Shown here: positions 7,929-14,960 of the stretch, piece after piece
Layout of the letters: every line of letters starts with the position of its first letter
Numbering within the stretch: position 1 is the first letter of the stretch
Source: an uncultured Hyphomicrobiales bacterium
GTDB taxonomy: Bacteria > Pseudomonadota > Alphaproteobacteria > Rhizobiales > Hyphomicrobiaceae
NCBI GenBank assembly: GCA_902826715.1
Contig: CADEFX010000014.1
Span: forward strand, 1-36,053
Direction: 5' to 3'
DNA length: 36,053 nucleotides
Notes under the pieces: model-generated
Databases searched by the model: none
The model's input: the letters and a program-made list of their open reading frames with translations, nothing else
What the model was told of the DNA's origin: nothing
Program-made: the position numbers and the translations under genes

Positions 7929-8631
7929 ACGCGACTCGGCGGCTCTTTTCTTTCGCGAATGGACTGAGCCCGAGCCACGTCTGTATCGATTTCGCGATGT
8001 CCTTGTCGCCGATCAGCTCGATCTGGCGCGCCTCGATCTCCTTCTCTACCGTCGACAGACCCATCCAGACGGAGGTCATGCTCCGGAGCGAGCTCCGGAC
8101 ATAAAGATCGATATTGAAGCCGGGGTCGACCTGGCACAGGTCTACTTGCCCGGCATCGACGATCAGCCACCAGGCCTTCCTGGCCTGAAGCTCAGGAAAC
8201 AGAAAACTGATCGTGCATTTGCGCGGGGGCAGCGGCCTCGGATCAAGATTGCGGCGCATGTCCCACATCAACAAGGACGGATCGAGGTTTTTGAGAGAAA
8301 GTGACGATTCCACCCACCGCTGTCCCCAGGTACCCAGCGACATCACCACCGCGCGCAGGTCGTTGCCGGCCTCGGTAAGCTTGTACTCGACCACGCCCTG
8401 CGTCTCCGTCGGTACGGAGACGATCACGCCGACTTCCTCCAACTCCTTCAACCGCTTCGACAGCAGCGAAGGCGACATCGAAGGTACGCCCCGGCGCAAA
8501 TCGTTGAAGCGCGTGGTGCCGCAGAGCAGCTCGCGCACGACCAGCGCCGTCCAGCGCGAGCAAATAACCTCAGCTGCCATCGCAACTGGACAGAACTGCC
8601 CGTAACTTCCTGATGTGAGTTTGTCGGGCAA
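7927..8631 (-). CDS. HxlR-type regulator with SCP2-like C-terminal domain
   Basis: Protein of 234 residues. Residues about 1-110 form a winged helix of the HxlR/MarR type (CPVAMAAEVICSRWTALVVRE, TRFNDLRRGVPSMSPSLLSKRL, EYKLTEAG). Residues about 125-225 resemble a sterol-carrier-protein-2 fold (CTISFLF, GQVDLCQVDPGFNIDLYV, IELIGDKDIAKSIQTWLGL), which in other proteins binds lipids or acyl-CoA. It lies between the catabolic operon (convergent) and a second acyl-CoA dehydrogenase gene (divergent). I infer that it is a local repressor or activator sensing an acyl-CoA or free acid through the SCP2 part. The inverted repeats at 8677-8726 in the divergent region are possible operators. Neither the effector nor the sign of regulation is shown by the sequence. 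Confidence 0.83.
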   Translation of the reverse strand: MPDKLTSGSYGQFCPVAMAAEVICSRWTALVVRELLCGTTRFNDLRRGVPSMSPSLLSKRLKELEEVGVIVSVPTETQGVVEYKLTEAGNDLRAVVMSLGTWGQRWVESSLSLKNLDPSLLMWDMRRNLDPRPLPPRKCTISFLFPELQARKAWWLIVDAGQVDLCQVDPGFNIDLYVRSSLRSMTSVWMGLSTVEKEIEARQIELIGDKDIAKSIQTWLGLSPFAKEKSRRVA

Positions 8632-8676
8632 ATCGCTTCCCTCCCTACCAAGCGTTAAATTCCGTCAAGCTCAGCA

Positions 8677-8726
8677 GTACACATACTGTACCGGAACTCA
8701 TTCGGACTGTCACCGTGGGGACAGTC
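8677..8726. promoter_or_regulatory. Candidate operators between regulator and acyl-CoA dehydrogenase
   Basis: The 227-base divergent region holds two inverted repeats. GTACA-N5-TGTAC is at 8677-8691, and GACTGTC-N8-GACAGTC (7-base arms, perfect) is at 8705-8726. HxlR and MarR proteins usually bind such dyads near their own promoter. This is seen by eye, and binding is inferred. Confidence 0.42.
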
Positions 8727-8858
8727 AAAAGCCCGGATTTGGCGGCTCTTCCTGTTGGCGCTGGCGGTGTCCAAGGCGGTACAGATCCAGGACTGGAAAG
8801 CGCGATACCGTTTCGCTGAACATCACGGCACGCTGTTTAACCCTTCAGGGAGAGTCCA

Positions 8859-10022
8859 ATGACCGCTCTTGCCGCTTCCATGGAAGCCATGCCGGCTTCT
8901 TTCGACCCCGTTCAGATCGCCCGTGAAGTTGGGCCTATTTTTGCCAAGCGGGCCAATGAGTCCAAGGACGAGGACACCTTCGTCGCCGATAACTTTGAGC
9001 TGCTGAAAGCCTCTGGCCTGGTGGAGGCCGGTGTGCCGTCCGAATTGGGCGGCGGCGGTTGCGGCGTCGACGAGCTCGCCGCCATGCTCCGCACGCTGGC
9101 GTATCACTGCGGATCGACGGCGCTCGCTTTTTCCATGCACACCCACCAGGTGGCCATTCCGGCGTGGCGCTGGCGGCATCAGGCGGCCGCCCGGGCTGCC
9201 GTCGAGCCTCTCCTGAAACGCATCGCCAGCGAGCGGATCTTCATGCTGACGAGTGGCGGATCGGACTGGATCGACGGCTCGGGCAAGGCGGAGAAGGTGG
9301 AGGGCGGCTACCGCATCACCGCGCGCAAGGTATTTACGTCCGGCGCACCCACCGGCTCCATCTTGATGACCGGGGCCGTGCTGGAGACTGAAGGCGAACC
9401 ACCCATGGTGCTGCACTTCGGCCTGCCGATGAATTCGCCCCACGTGAAGGTGCTCGATACGTGGCGCACGCTCGGCATGCGCGGCACCGGCTCGCACGAC
9501 GTGCAGGTCGACGGCCATGTGGTGCCCGAGGCCGCCGTCGCATTGAAGCGCAAGTCGGGCGAATGGCACATGCTCTTCCACATCATCGCTACCATCGCGT
9601 TTCCGCTCGTCTACGCCGCCTACCTTGGTGTGGCTGAGAGCGCCCGCGACATTGCCATCGGATTGGCCAAGCGGCGGACGCCGAGCCGGCACACCATTGA
9701 TCTAGCCGGCCGAATGGACACGGAGCTGACTGCCGCGCGCCTGGCGCACGAGTCGATGCTGGCCGCCATCCGGCTCAACGCGCCGTCGGCCACGACGATC
9801 AACCAGGTGATGATCGGGCGCCAGCTCGTGGCGCGGCATGCGATTGCCGCCGTCGAGCACGCGATGGAAGTCGCCGGTGGCGCCGGCTTCTACCGAGCGA
9901 ACGGGTTGGAACGCTGCTTCCGCGACATCCAGGCGGCTCGCTATCACCCGCTGCAGGCGGGGCCGCAAGCCGAGTACACCGGCTCCATCGCGCTGGGACT
10001 GCCCGTCGAACGCGTGTTTTGA
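8859..10022 (+). CDS. Acyl-CoA dehydrogenase-family flavoprotein, atypical C-terminus
   Basis: Protein of 387 residues with GGGAGAG ahead of the ATG. The N-terminal helical, central beta and C-terminal helical parts of the acyl-CoA dehydrogenase fold can be followed (ELLKASGLVEAGVPSELGG, CGSTALAFSMHTHQ, TLGMRGTGSHDVQV, EVAGGAGFYRANGLERCFRD). The usual Y/W-E-G-T-x-x-x base region is absent. Instead the end reads RDIQAARYHPLQAGPQAEY, closer to acyl-CoA-dehydrogenase-like monooxygenases and other side branches. It may be a dehydrogenase with its base elsewhere, or a flavin-dependent oxygenase-type enzyme. Divergence from the HxlR-type regulator gene suggests direct control by it and a link to the upstream catabolic operon. 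The substrate is unknown. Confidence 0.82.
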   Translation: MTALAASMEAMPASFDPVQIAREVGPIFAKRANESKDEDTFVADNFELLKASGLVEAGVPSELGGGGCGVDELAAMLRTLAYHCGSTALAFSMHTHQVAIPAWRWRHQAAARAAVEPLLKRIASERIFMLTSGGSDWIDGSGKAEKVEGGYRITARKVFTSGAPTGSILMTGAVLETEGEPPMVLHFGLPMNSPHVKVLDTWRTLGMRGTGSHDVQVDGHVVPEAAVALKRKSGEWHMLFHIIATIAFPLVYAAYLGVAESARDIAIGLAKRRTPSRHTIDLAGRMDTELTAARLAHESMLAAIRLNAPSATTINQVMIGRQLVARHAIAAVEHAMEVAGGAGFYRANGLERCFRDIQAARYHPLQAGPQAEYTGSIALGLPVERVF

Positions 10023-10037
10023 CCTGACCAAAGCGAG

Positions 10038-10064
10038 CGCGGCCCTGCATCATGCTGGGCCGCG
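10038..10064 (+). terminator. Hairpin after the atypical acyl-CoA dehydrogenase gene
   Basis: CGCGGCCC at 10038-10045 pairs perfectly with GGGCCGCG at 10057-10064, with further pairing possible inside (GCAT/ATGC). It begins 15 bases after the stop codon and is followed by TTCTCC. It is a plausible weak intrinsic terminator. Confidence 0.45.
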
Positions 10065-10091
10065 TTCTCCGAGCCTTGCTCAGGAGCACTT

Positions 10092-10378
10092 TCACCCGCG
10101 CTGCATGGCCCGCACCTCGCGTGCGGCCAGGATAGCCACGGTCACTACGAGCGGCAAAACAAAGGTGTTCCGTTGGATGCGGCGACAGTGCCACGATCAT
10201 CGCCGCCGACGTGCCGGCTATCGTCGCCCAGACGTTTTGCAGGTCGACGTTGCGCAGCGTTCTGTAGAGAATAAAGAGCGCCATCGAGATTGAGTGCCAG
10301 GCCGATCGCTTTCCAGCCGATCTTGCTCCGCGACTTCGCGCTCAGCGCTTGCACCATGGCCGGCGTGCTCCCGATCAA
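10092..10378 (-). pseudogene. Decayed polytopic membrane protein (flippase / LPG-synthase-TM-like remnant)
   Basis: Read on the minus strand, coding character jumps between frames. Frame one gives SRSKIGWKAIGLALN. After a one-base shift near 10284 it continues ALFILYRTLRNVDLQNVWAT, then IAGTSAAMIVAL. After a second shift near 10170 a third frame gives RNTFVLPLVVTVAILAARE and ends at a TGA at 10092-10094. Joined, the first parts resemble the N-terminus of the LPG_synthase_TM / YbhN flippase-like family (a membrane helix followed by LYRTLRxxD). That family is about 300 residues long, so most of the gene is missing. The last hydrophobic piece could be its C-terminus or a separate small protein. 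It sits beside a lipid gene cluster, consistent with loss of a membrane-lipid function. Confidence 0.5.
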
Positions 10379-10501
10379 TCGAATCGGCGGGGAGCCTCGC
10401 AGAGGATCACGACATCTGCGCAGGGACGCGTCACTGCTCCGGGATCATATTTGTCCCGTTCTAATGCCGCGGGGCGCGAGAAACCACGGCATCAGCGCAA
10501 A

Positions 10502-10519
10502 CTGTCACAAGACTGTGAC
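10502..10519 (+). promoter_or_regulatory. Pho-box-like site (PhoB) upstream of the lipid genes
   Basis: The 18 bases CTGTCAC-AAGA-CTGTGAC fit the Pho-box layout of two 7-base CTGTCAT-like units separated by 4 bases, with one or two differences per unit. The site is about 138 bases before the glycosyltransferase start. The core is also a perfect inverted repeat (GTCACA-N4-TGTGAC), so another dimeric regulator is possible. PhoB control is inference. Confidence 0.45.
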
Positions 10520-10656
10520 GTCGATTGACGATCTTCACGAACGACGAAATGAGATTCGCAATCGGCGGACGGACGATGTTGACCGTGCTGGCATGAGCGC
10601 CTCTCGCTCGTGCGCGAGCGGGCGGCCGATTGCGACGTGGGCAAGGATAGCGCTCC

Positions 10657-11688
10657 ATGCGCGTGCTCGTTGCAACAGACGCCTGGGTACCGCAAGTCAA
10701 CGGCGTCGTTCGCACGCTCCAATCCCTGGCCGACAGCGCGCGGGAGCTCGGCGCCACGATCGAATTCCTGACGCCGGAAGGTTTTTCCTCGGTGCCGGTC
10801 CCCACCTATCCGAGCCTTCGCATCGCGTTGCCGGGCCCCGGTGAAATCGCCCGCCGCATCGAGCGGGCCGCGCCCGATGCCGTCCACATCGCCACCGAAG
10901 GTTCGATCGGGTACATGACCCGGCGCTATTGCCTGCGGCGCGGATTGCCTTTCACCACCAGCTATACAACGCGATTTCCCGAGTACATTGCTGCACGCGC
11001 ACCGATCCGGCAATCGTGGAGCTACGCAATTTTGCGCAGCTTCCATGCGCCGGCCTCCGTCACCATGGTCTCCACGGCCTCGCTGATGTCGGAGCTTGCC
11101 AGCCGCGAGTTCAAGCACCTCGGCCTGTGGACGCGCGGCGTCAATACCGATCTGTTCCGGCCCGAGCGGGCGATCGATCTCGACCTGCCCCGTCCTATCT
11201 TCGTCAGCATGGGCCGCGTGGCCGTCGAAAAGAATCTCGAAGCCTTTCTCTCGCTCGACCTGCCCGGCTCGAAAGTTGTGATCGGCGAAGGTCCGCAAGA
11301 GCACGAGCTGCGCCGCCGCTTCCCGGACGCGATCTTCAAGGGCGAATTGCACGGTGAGGCGCTGGCGGCGCACGTGGCGGCGGCGGATGTCTTCGTCTTT
11401 CCGAGCAAGACCGACACGTTCGGCGTTGCCCAGCTCGAGGCTCTGGCCTGCGGCGTTCCCGTCGCGGCTTATCCCGTCACCGGTCCGAAGGATGTGATCG
11501 CCGGTCACCCCATCGGCGTCCTCGATAGCGATCTGCGCGCAGCTTGCCTTGGCGCGCTCAACATTTCGCGTGCTGCCTGCCGTGACTTTGCTTTGACGCG
11601 GTCCTGGCAGGTCAGCGCTCGCCAGTTTCTCGGGCACGCCGAGAGCATCGTCGTTCCGTTGCGTAAGCCGCAACTTGCCTACACGTAA
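10657..11688 (+). CDS. GT4 glycosyltransferase, Agt/PimB-like, probably acting on lipid
   Basis: Protein of 343 residues with the GT-B fold of family GT4. The N-terminus MRVLVATDAWVPQVNGVVRTL is typical of the group containing lipid mannosyl- and glucosyltransferases and the Agt diacylglycerol glycosyltransferases of rhizobia. The C-terminal nucleotide-sugar half has FVSMGRVAVEKNLEAFL near 185-201 and PSKTDTFGVAQLEALACGVPV near 249-269; the first Glu of the common E-x7-E is Asp here. There are no membrane helices, which suits a peripheral membrane enzyme. A PmtA-like methyltransferase gene follows, and a Pho-box-like sequence lies upstream. In rhizobia, Agt replaces phospholipids with glycolipids when phosphate is short, so I infer a diacylglycerol acceptor. 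Sugar and acceptor remain unproven. Confidence 0.78.
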   Translation: MRVLVATDAWVPQVNGVVRTLQSLADSARELGATIEFLTPEGFSSVPVPTYPSLRIALPGPGEIARRIERAAPDAVHIATEGSIGYMTRRYCLRRGLPFTTSYTTRFPEYIAARAPIRQSWSYAILRSFHAPASVTMVSTASLMSELASREFKHLGLWTRGVNTDLFRPERAIDLDLPRPIFVSMGRVAVEKNLEAFLSLDLPGSKVVIGEGPQEHELRRRFPDAIFKGELHGEALAAHVAAADVFVFPSKTDTFGVAQLEALACGVPVAAYPVTGPKDVIAGHPIGVLDSDLRAACLGALNISRAACRDFALTRSWQVSARQFLGHAESIVVPLRKPQLAYT

Positions 11689-11765
11689 GGGCTCGATCGG
11701 CGGGTGATCACTCCGCCACGTGTCCCCGATTGCCTGGTGCCAATTCTGGAAACAAGCGAGGTACG

Positions 11766-12473
11766 ATGGCGTTCGCTCTCAACAACGACACGGTCACCAA
11801 GACCTATGGGCGCTGGGCGCCTGTCTACGACGTCGTCTTCGGCGCCATCTTCGATCGCGCGCGGCAGGCCGCTGTCGCGGCGAGCGAGGAGGTTGGCGGC
11901 CGCATCCTGGAAGTCGGCGTCGGCACCGGCATTTCGCTCGGCTACTACTCGGCGCGGAGCCGCGTGTGGGGCATCGACCTTTCCGAACGCATGCTCGAGG
12001 TGGCGCGCAAGCGCGTCTATGAGCAGCGCATGACGCATGTCGAGGGGCTCTCGATTATGGATGCCGAGCGCCTGGATTTTCAGCCTGCGTCGTTCGACGT
12101 CATCATGGCGCAGTATGTCGTCAACACCGTCCCGCACCCCAACATCGCGCTCGACGAGTTCGCCCGCGTCGTCCGGCCGGGTGGCGAGATCATTCTCGTG
12201 AACCGCATCGGGGCCGACGCCGGTGCCCGCCACTTGGCTGAGCGGGTCCTTTCGCCTGTCGCCCATCGGCTCGGATGGCGCTCGGAATTTCCCTGGCAGC
12301 ACTTCTCGGCGTGGCTTGATCGCCACAAGGACATGCGCCTCATCGAGCGGCGTCCGATGCCGCCCTTTGGGCACTTCTCGCTTATTCGATTTGGCAAGGT
12401 CGTTACGGGGCCGATACGCACGGACCCGCGCGATGAAGCCGCGTATGCAAGCACCGGTAATCTGGAGGCATGA
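11766..12473 (+). CDS. PmtA-like phospholipid N-methyltransferase
   Basis: Class I SAM-dependent methyltransferase of 235 residues. The SAM loop is ILEVGVGTGIS near 47-57, followed by the acidic strand end GIDLSERML. The N-terminal VTKTYGRWAPVYDVVFG and the later VNTVPHPNIALDEFARVVRPGGE and NRIGAD are characteristic of the PmtA group from Rhodobacter and rhizobia. PmtA converts phosphatidylethanolamine to phosphatidylcholine at the membrane surface. Related enzymes (BtaB) methylate diacylglyceryl-homoserine, so that remains an alternative. The ATG at 11766 has GAGG about 5 bases upstream. The gene sits 77 bases after the glycosyltransferase and 7 bases before the Mpo1-like membrane protein, which supports one transcription unit. 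Confidence 0.82.
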   Translation: MAFALNNDTVTKTYGRWAPVYDVVFGAIFDRARQAAVAASEEVGGRILEVGVGTGISLGYYSARSRVWGIDLSERMLEVARKRVYEQRMTHVEGLSIMDAERLDFQPASFDVIMAQYVVNTVPHPNIALDEFARVVRPGGEIILVNRIGADAGARHLAERVLSPVAHRLGWRSEFPWQHFSAWLDRHKDMRLIERRPMPPFGHFSLIRFGKVVTGPIRTDPRDEAAYASTGNLEA

Positions 12474-12480
12474 GACGGCA

Positions 12481-13089
12481 ATGAGAGGATTTTTCGACGA
12501 ACTGAAGACGCAGCGCTGGGACGACCACCGCTTCTATCATCACAGCCGCATCAACCAGGCCCTGCACCTGCTGAGCGCCATCAGCTTCACGGTGGCCTAC
12601 GTGATGGTGTTCAGCAATCCTGTGGCGGCCGTTCTGCTCGCTTGGCTTGTCGGTATGACCAGCCGCCAGGCCGGCCATTTCTTCTTCGAACCGAAGTCCT
12701 ACGACACGATCAATCATGCTACGCACGATCACAAGGAAGACATCAAGCTTGGCTATAATCTGCAGCGCAAGGTGGTGCTGATGAGCGCGTGGGTGCTGTC
12801 GCCGCTCGTGCTTCTCTACGATCCGGCGCTGTTCGGCATCCTCGAGCCCCACACCAGCGTTTATACCTTCATACACAACACGGCACTGCTGTGGCTCGGC
12901 ATCGGCATCGGCGGCCTGATATTCCGCGCGATCCAGCTTTTCTTCATCAAGGATGTGAAAACCGGCCTCGTGTGGATGACCAAGATCATCACCGATCCGT
13001 TCCACGACATCATGCTGTACTGGCGATCGCCGCTATATCTCCTGCGCGGCGAGCTCATCGACCCGATGCACGCCCAGCACAAGCACTAG
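12481..13089 (+). CDS. Integral membrane protein with Mpo1-like (DUF962) signatures
   Basis: Protein of 202 residues with about four membrane segments (near 33-60, 96-115, 130-155, and a weaker amphipathic one near 160-185). Near the N-terminus FYHHSRINQALH matches the FYHHxxxNxxxH pattern of yeast Mpo1, and further on RQAGHFFFE matches its QxxGHxxFE. These His/Glu sites are the ones thought to bind iron. Mpo1 is an Fe(II) dioxygenase that shortens 2-hydroxy fatty acids by one carbon. The RRPAL motif that follows in Mpo1 is missing; here EPKSYDTINHATHDHKEDIKLGYN follows, adding more His. I infer a divergent membrane-lipid hydroxy-acyl enzyme or head-group partner. The gene is co-oriented with the glycosyltransferase and PmtA-like genes. 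Confidence 0.6.
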   Translation: MRGFFDELKTQRWDDHRFYHHSRINQALHLLSAISFTVAYVMVFSNPVAAVLLAWLVGMTSRQAGHFFFEPKSYDTINHATHDHKEDIKLGYNLQRKVVLMSAWVLSPLVLLYDPALFGILEPHTSVYTFIHNTALLWLGIGIGGLIFRAIQLFFIKDVKTGLVWMTKIITDPFHDIMLYWRSPLYLLRGELIDPMHAQHKH

Positions 13090-13097
13090 GTCGGTAT

Positions 13098-13147
13098 CGC
13101 TTTGGACCGAATCGCCGTGCAGACCATGCCGCGCTTCGGCCAAAGCG
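13098..13147. terminator. Long hairpin between convergent membrane-protein and aminotransferase genes
   Basis: CGCTTTGG-a-CCGAA starting at 13098 pairs with TTCGGCCAAAGCG ending at 13147 (13 base pairs with one bulged base, loop about 23 bases). It starts 9 bases after the stop of the + strand gene and lies before the stop of the minus-strand gene. There is no T-run; a bidirectional end is likely. Confidence 0.42.
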
Positions 13148-13185
13148 AGCCGCTCGTTCTCGGCTCTCGTAGCCGCGTTGCTCGG

Positions 13186-14925
13186 TTATGGCACCATCTG
13201 GAAGCGTGTGGCTTCCAGTTGTGGCGTCGGGGTTCCGCCTTCCGGATCGCGCCGCGCCTTGTTGCGCGACCCGAACATCTGCGCGGCCATTTCCCACAGG
13301 ATCTGGCGCTTGATCGAGCGCTTCGGCGCCGGATCGGCCCACCACCAGCCGTCGCGCTGCATCGTTCGGGCCGCCGCGACGAAGCGATCGGCCACCGAGT
13401 CGAAGTCCGCGTCCGTATAGTTCAGGCTGAAGATGAGGCGGCCCGTGCCGACCCAGCTCAAAGCCAGGCCCTCCGCACGCAGATAGTATTGCAGCATCCA
13501 GTTGTACCGCGACGGGCGCGTGTAGCTCACCGTCCAGATCGACGACAGGCTCGCCACGTGCACCGGCAGATCTTCCGCCTCCAGCCGCGTGTTGAGCCGC
13601 TCGGCACGCGCGTTCTGCACCGCATCCAGGTTCTCGTACAGCGCCTGGATCTGAGGTGTCTCGATGCGCTCCAGGAATTCCTGCATGGCGCCCATGACGC
13701 TCGGATGTGCGTTGAACGTGCCGCGGGCCAGCATGATGTCCACCGGCCGGTCGTCGCGGGAGCGCTTCATGAGATCGGCCCGGCCGCATACGACGCCGAT
13801 CGGCAGGCCGCCGCCGAGGCTCTTGCCGTAGGTCACCATGTCGGCCCTCACGCCGAAGTATTCCTGCGAGCCGCCCGGGGCGACGCGGAAGCCCAGGAAC
13901 ACGTCGTCGAAGATCAGCGCGATTCCGCGCTCGGTGCACACGGCACGCAGGCGCTTCAGCCAGTCGGCATAGGCAGCCTTGTCGAAGTGTGCGCTGCGGC
14001 TGCTGTCCACCAGGGCGGAGTCTGCTGGCGGTCCCATGTTGGGATGCAACGCCTGCAGCGGGTTCACCAGGACACAGGCAATGTCGCGCCGCGTACGCAG
14101 CACATAAAGCGTCCGCTCCGACATCTCGGACAGCGTGTAGGTGTCGCGCGCCGGCAGCGGATTGCCCACGCCCGGCTGCACGTCGCCCCACCAGCCATGG
14201 TACGCGCCGCAGAATCGCACCAGACGTTTCTTGCCGGTGTGGTAGCGCGCGAGCCGCACCGCTTGCATGACGGCCTCGGTGCCCGACATGTGGAACGACA
14301 CCTCGTCGAGGCCGGAAATCTGCTTGAGACGTTTTACGTTATAGGCGACCGACGGATGGTAGGCGCCGAGCACGGGCCCGAGGTCGCGCACGCGGCGGTA
14401 CCCCGCTTCCATGCACGCCCGGTAGAAGTCGTAGCCGAACAGATTGACGCCGTAAGAGCCTGCCACGTCGTAGAATCTGTTGCCGTCGAGGTCCGTCAGC
14501 GTCACGCCCGAGGACGATTGCAGGAACGACCCGGAGCGCAGGTGCTCGCGCACGATGCGGCTGTATTGGAACGGCACGCGATAGCTGTTGATGAACTGCA
14601 GATCGGAAATGCCCGTCTGGACTTCGGCCGTGAGGTGAGTCGTCTGCGTGAACCGCTCGCGGAACAGGTCAGACAGCCGCTGGAAGCCCGCCTCGCGTTC
14701 CTGCGCCACGCTCTCGGGTGCGCCATCGCTGCGAAAAAACTGGTGCCGGTCGAACTCGTAGAACGGCACGAGCGATGCGATGCGGCGCGACATGCGTGCG
14801 TGCCCTGTCAGCGAGGGATGCTTGGCTCGCGACAGCTCCAGCCGGGCCTTGAGCCGCAGCAGCGCCGCCGCCAGCACCGCTGCGCCGGCCCCGTACATTG
14901 CGAATGTAATGTGTCGCGTATCCAT
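13186..14925 (-). CDS. Membrane-anchored class III (PLP) aminotransferase, GSA-aminomutase-like
   Basis: Protein of 579 residues, about 130 longer than glutamate-1-semialdehyde aminomutase, whose fold it shares. A hydrophobic segment at about 8-23 followed by basic residues suggests an N-terminal membrane anchor. Then comes a region containing RRIASLVPFYEFDRHQFF, and from about 140 the PLP-enzyme core: SGTEAVMQAVRLARYHTG, FCGAYHGWWGD, LIFDDVFLGFR, and the Schiff-base lysine K368 in TYGKSLGGGLPIG. A C-terminal extension is rich in Trp and basic residues. It should move an amino group, but I cannot name the substrate. The gene is divergent from the phosphatidylserine decarboxylase gene with only 35 bases between starts, and downstream of glycosyltransferase, PmtA-like and Mpo1-like genes. 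A role in lipid head-group or long-chain-base chemistry is inferred. Confidence 0.8.
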   Translation of the reverse strand: MDTRHITFAMYGAGAAVLAAALLRLKARLELSRAKHPSLTGHARMSRRIASLVPFYEFDRHQFFRSDGAPESVAQEREAGFQRLSDLFRERFTQTTHLTAEVQTGISDLQFINSYRVPFQYSRIVREHLRSGSFLQSSSGVTLTDLDGNRFYDVAGSYGVNLFGYDFYRACMEAGYRRVRDLGPVLGAYHPSVAYNVKRLKQISGLDEVSFHMSGTEAVMQAVRLARYHTGKKRLVRFCGAYHGWWGDVQPGVGNPLPARDTYTLSEMSERTLYVLRTRRDIACVLVNPLQALHPNMGPPADSALVDSSRSAHFDKAAYADWLKRLRAVCTERGIALIFDDVFLGFRVAPGGSQEYFGVRADMVTYGKSLGGGLPIGVVCGRADLMKRSRDDRPVDIMLARGTFNAHPSVMGAMQEFLERIETPQIQALYENLDAVQNARAERLNTRLEAEDLPVHVASLSSIWTVSYTRPSRYNWMLQYYLRAEGLALSWVGTGRLIFSLNYTDADFDSVADRFVAAARTMQRDGWWWADPAPKRSIKRQILWEMAAQMFGSRNKARRDPEGGTPTPQLEATRFQMVP

Positions 14926-14960
14926 CGAATCAATGACTACACCATCAAAAATAACGGCAC

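Noticed and set aside
8705..8726. Pho box at GGACTGTCACCGTGGGGACAG
   Set aside because: The first unit CTGTCAC fits, but the second unit at the required spacing does not. The element is an inverted repeat and suits the adjacent HxlR-type regulator better.
10504..10519. CRP/FNR-type site in GTCACA-N4-TGTGAC
   Set aside because: The half-sites are in the opposite order to TGTGA-N6-TCACA and the spacing is wrong. The Pho-box layout fits better.
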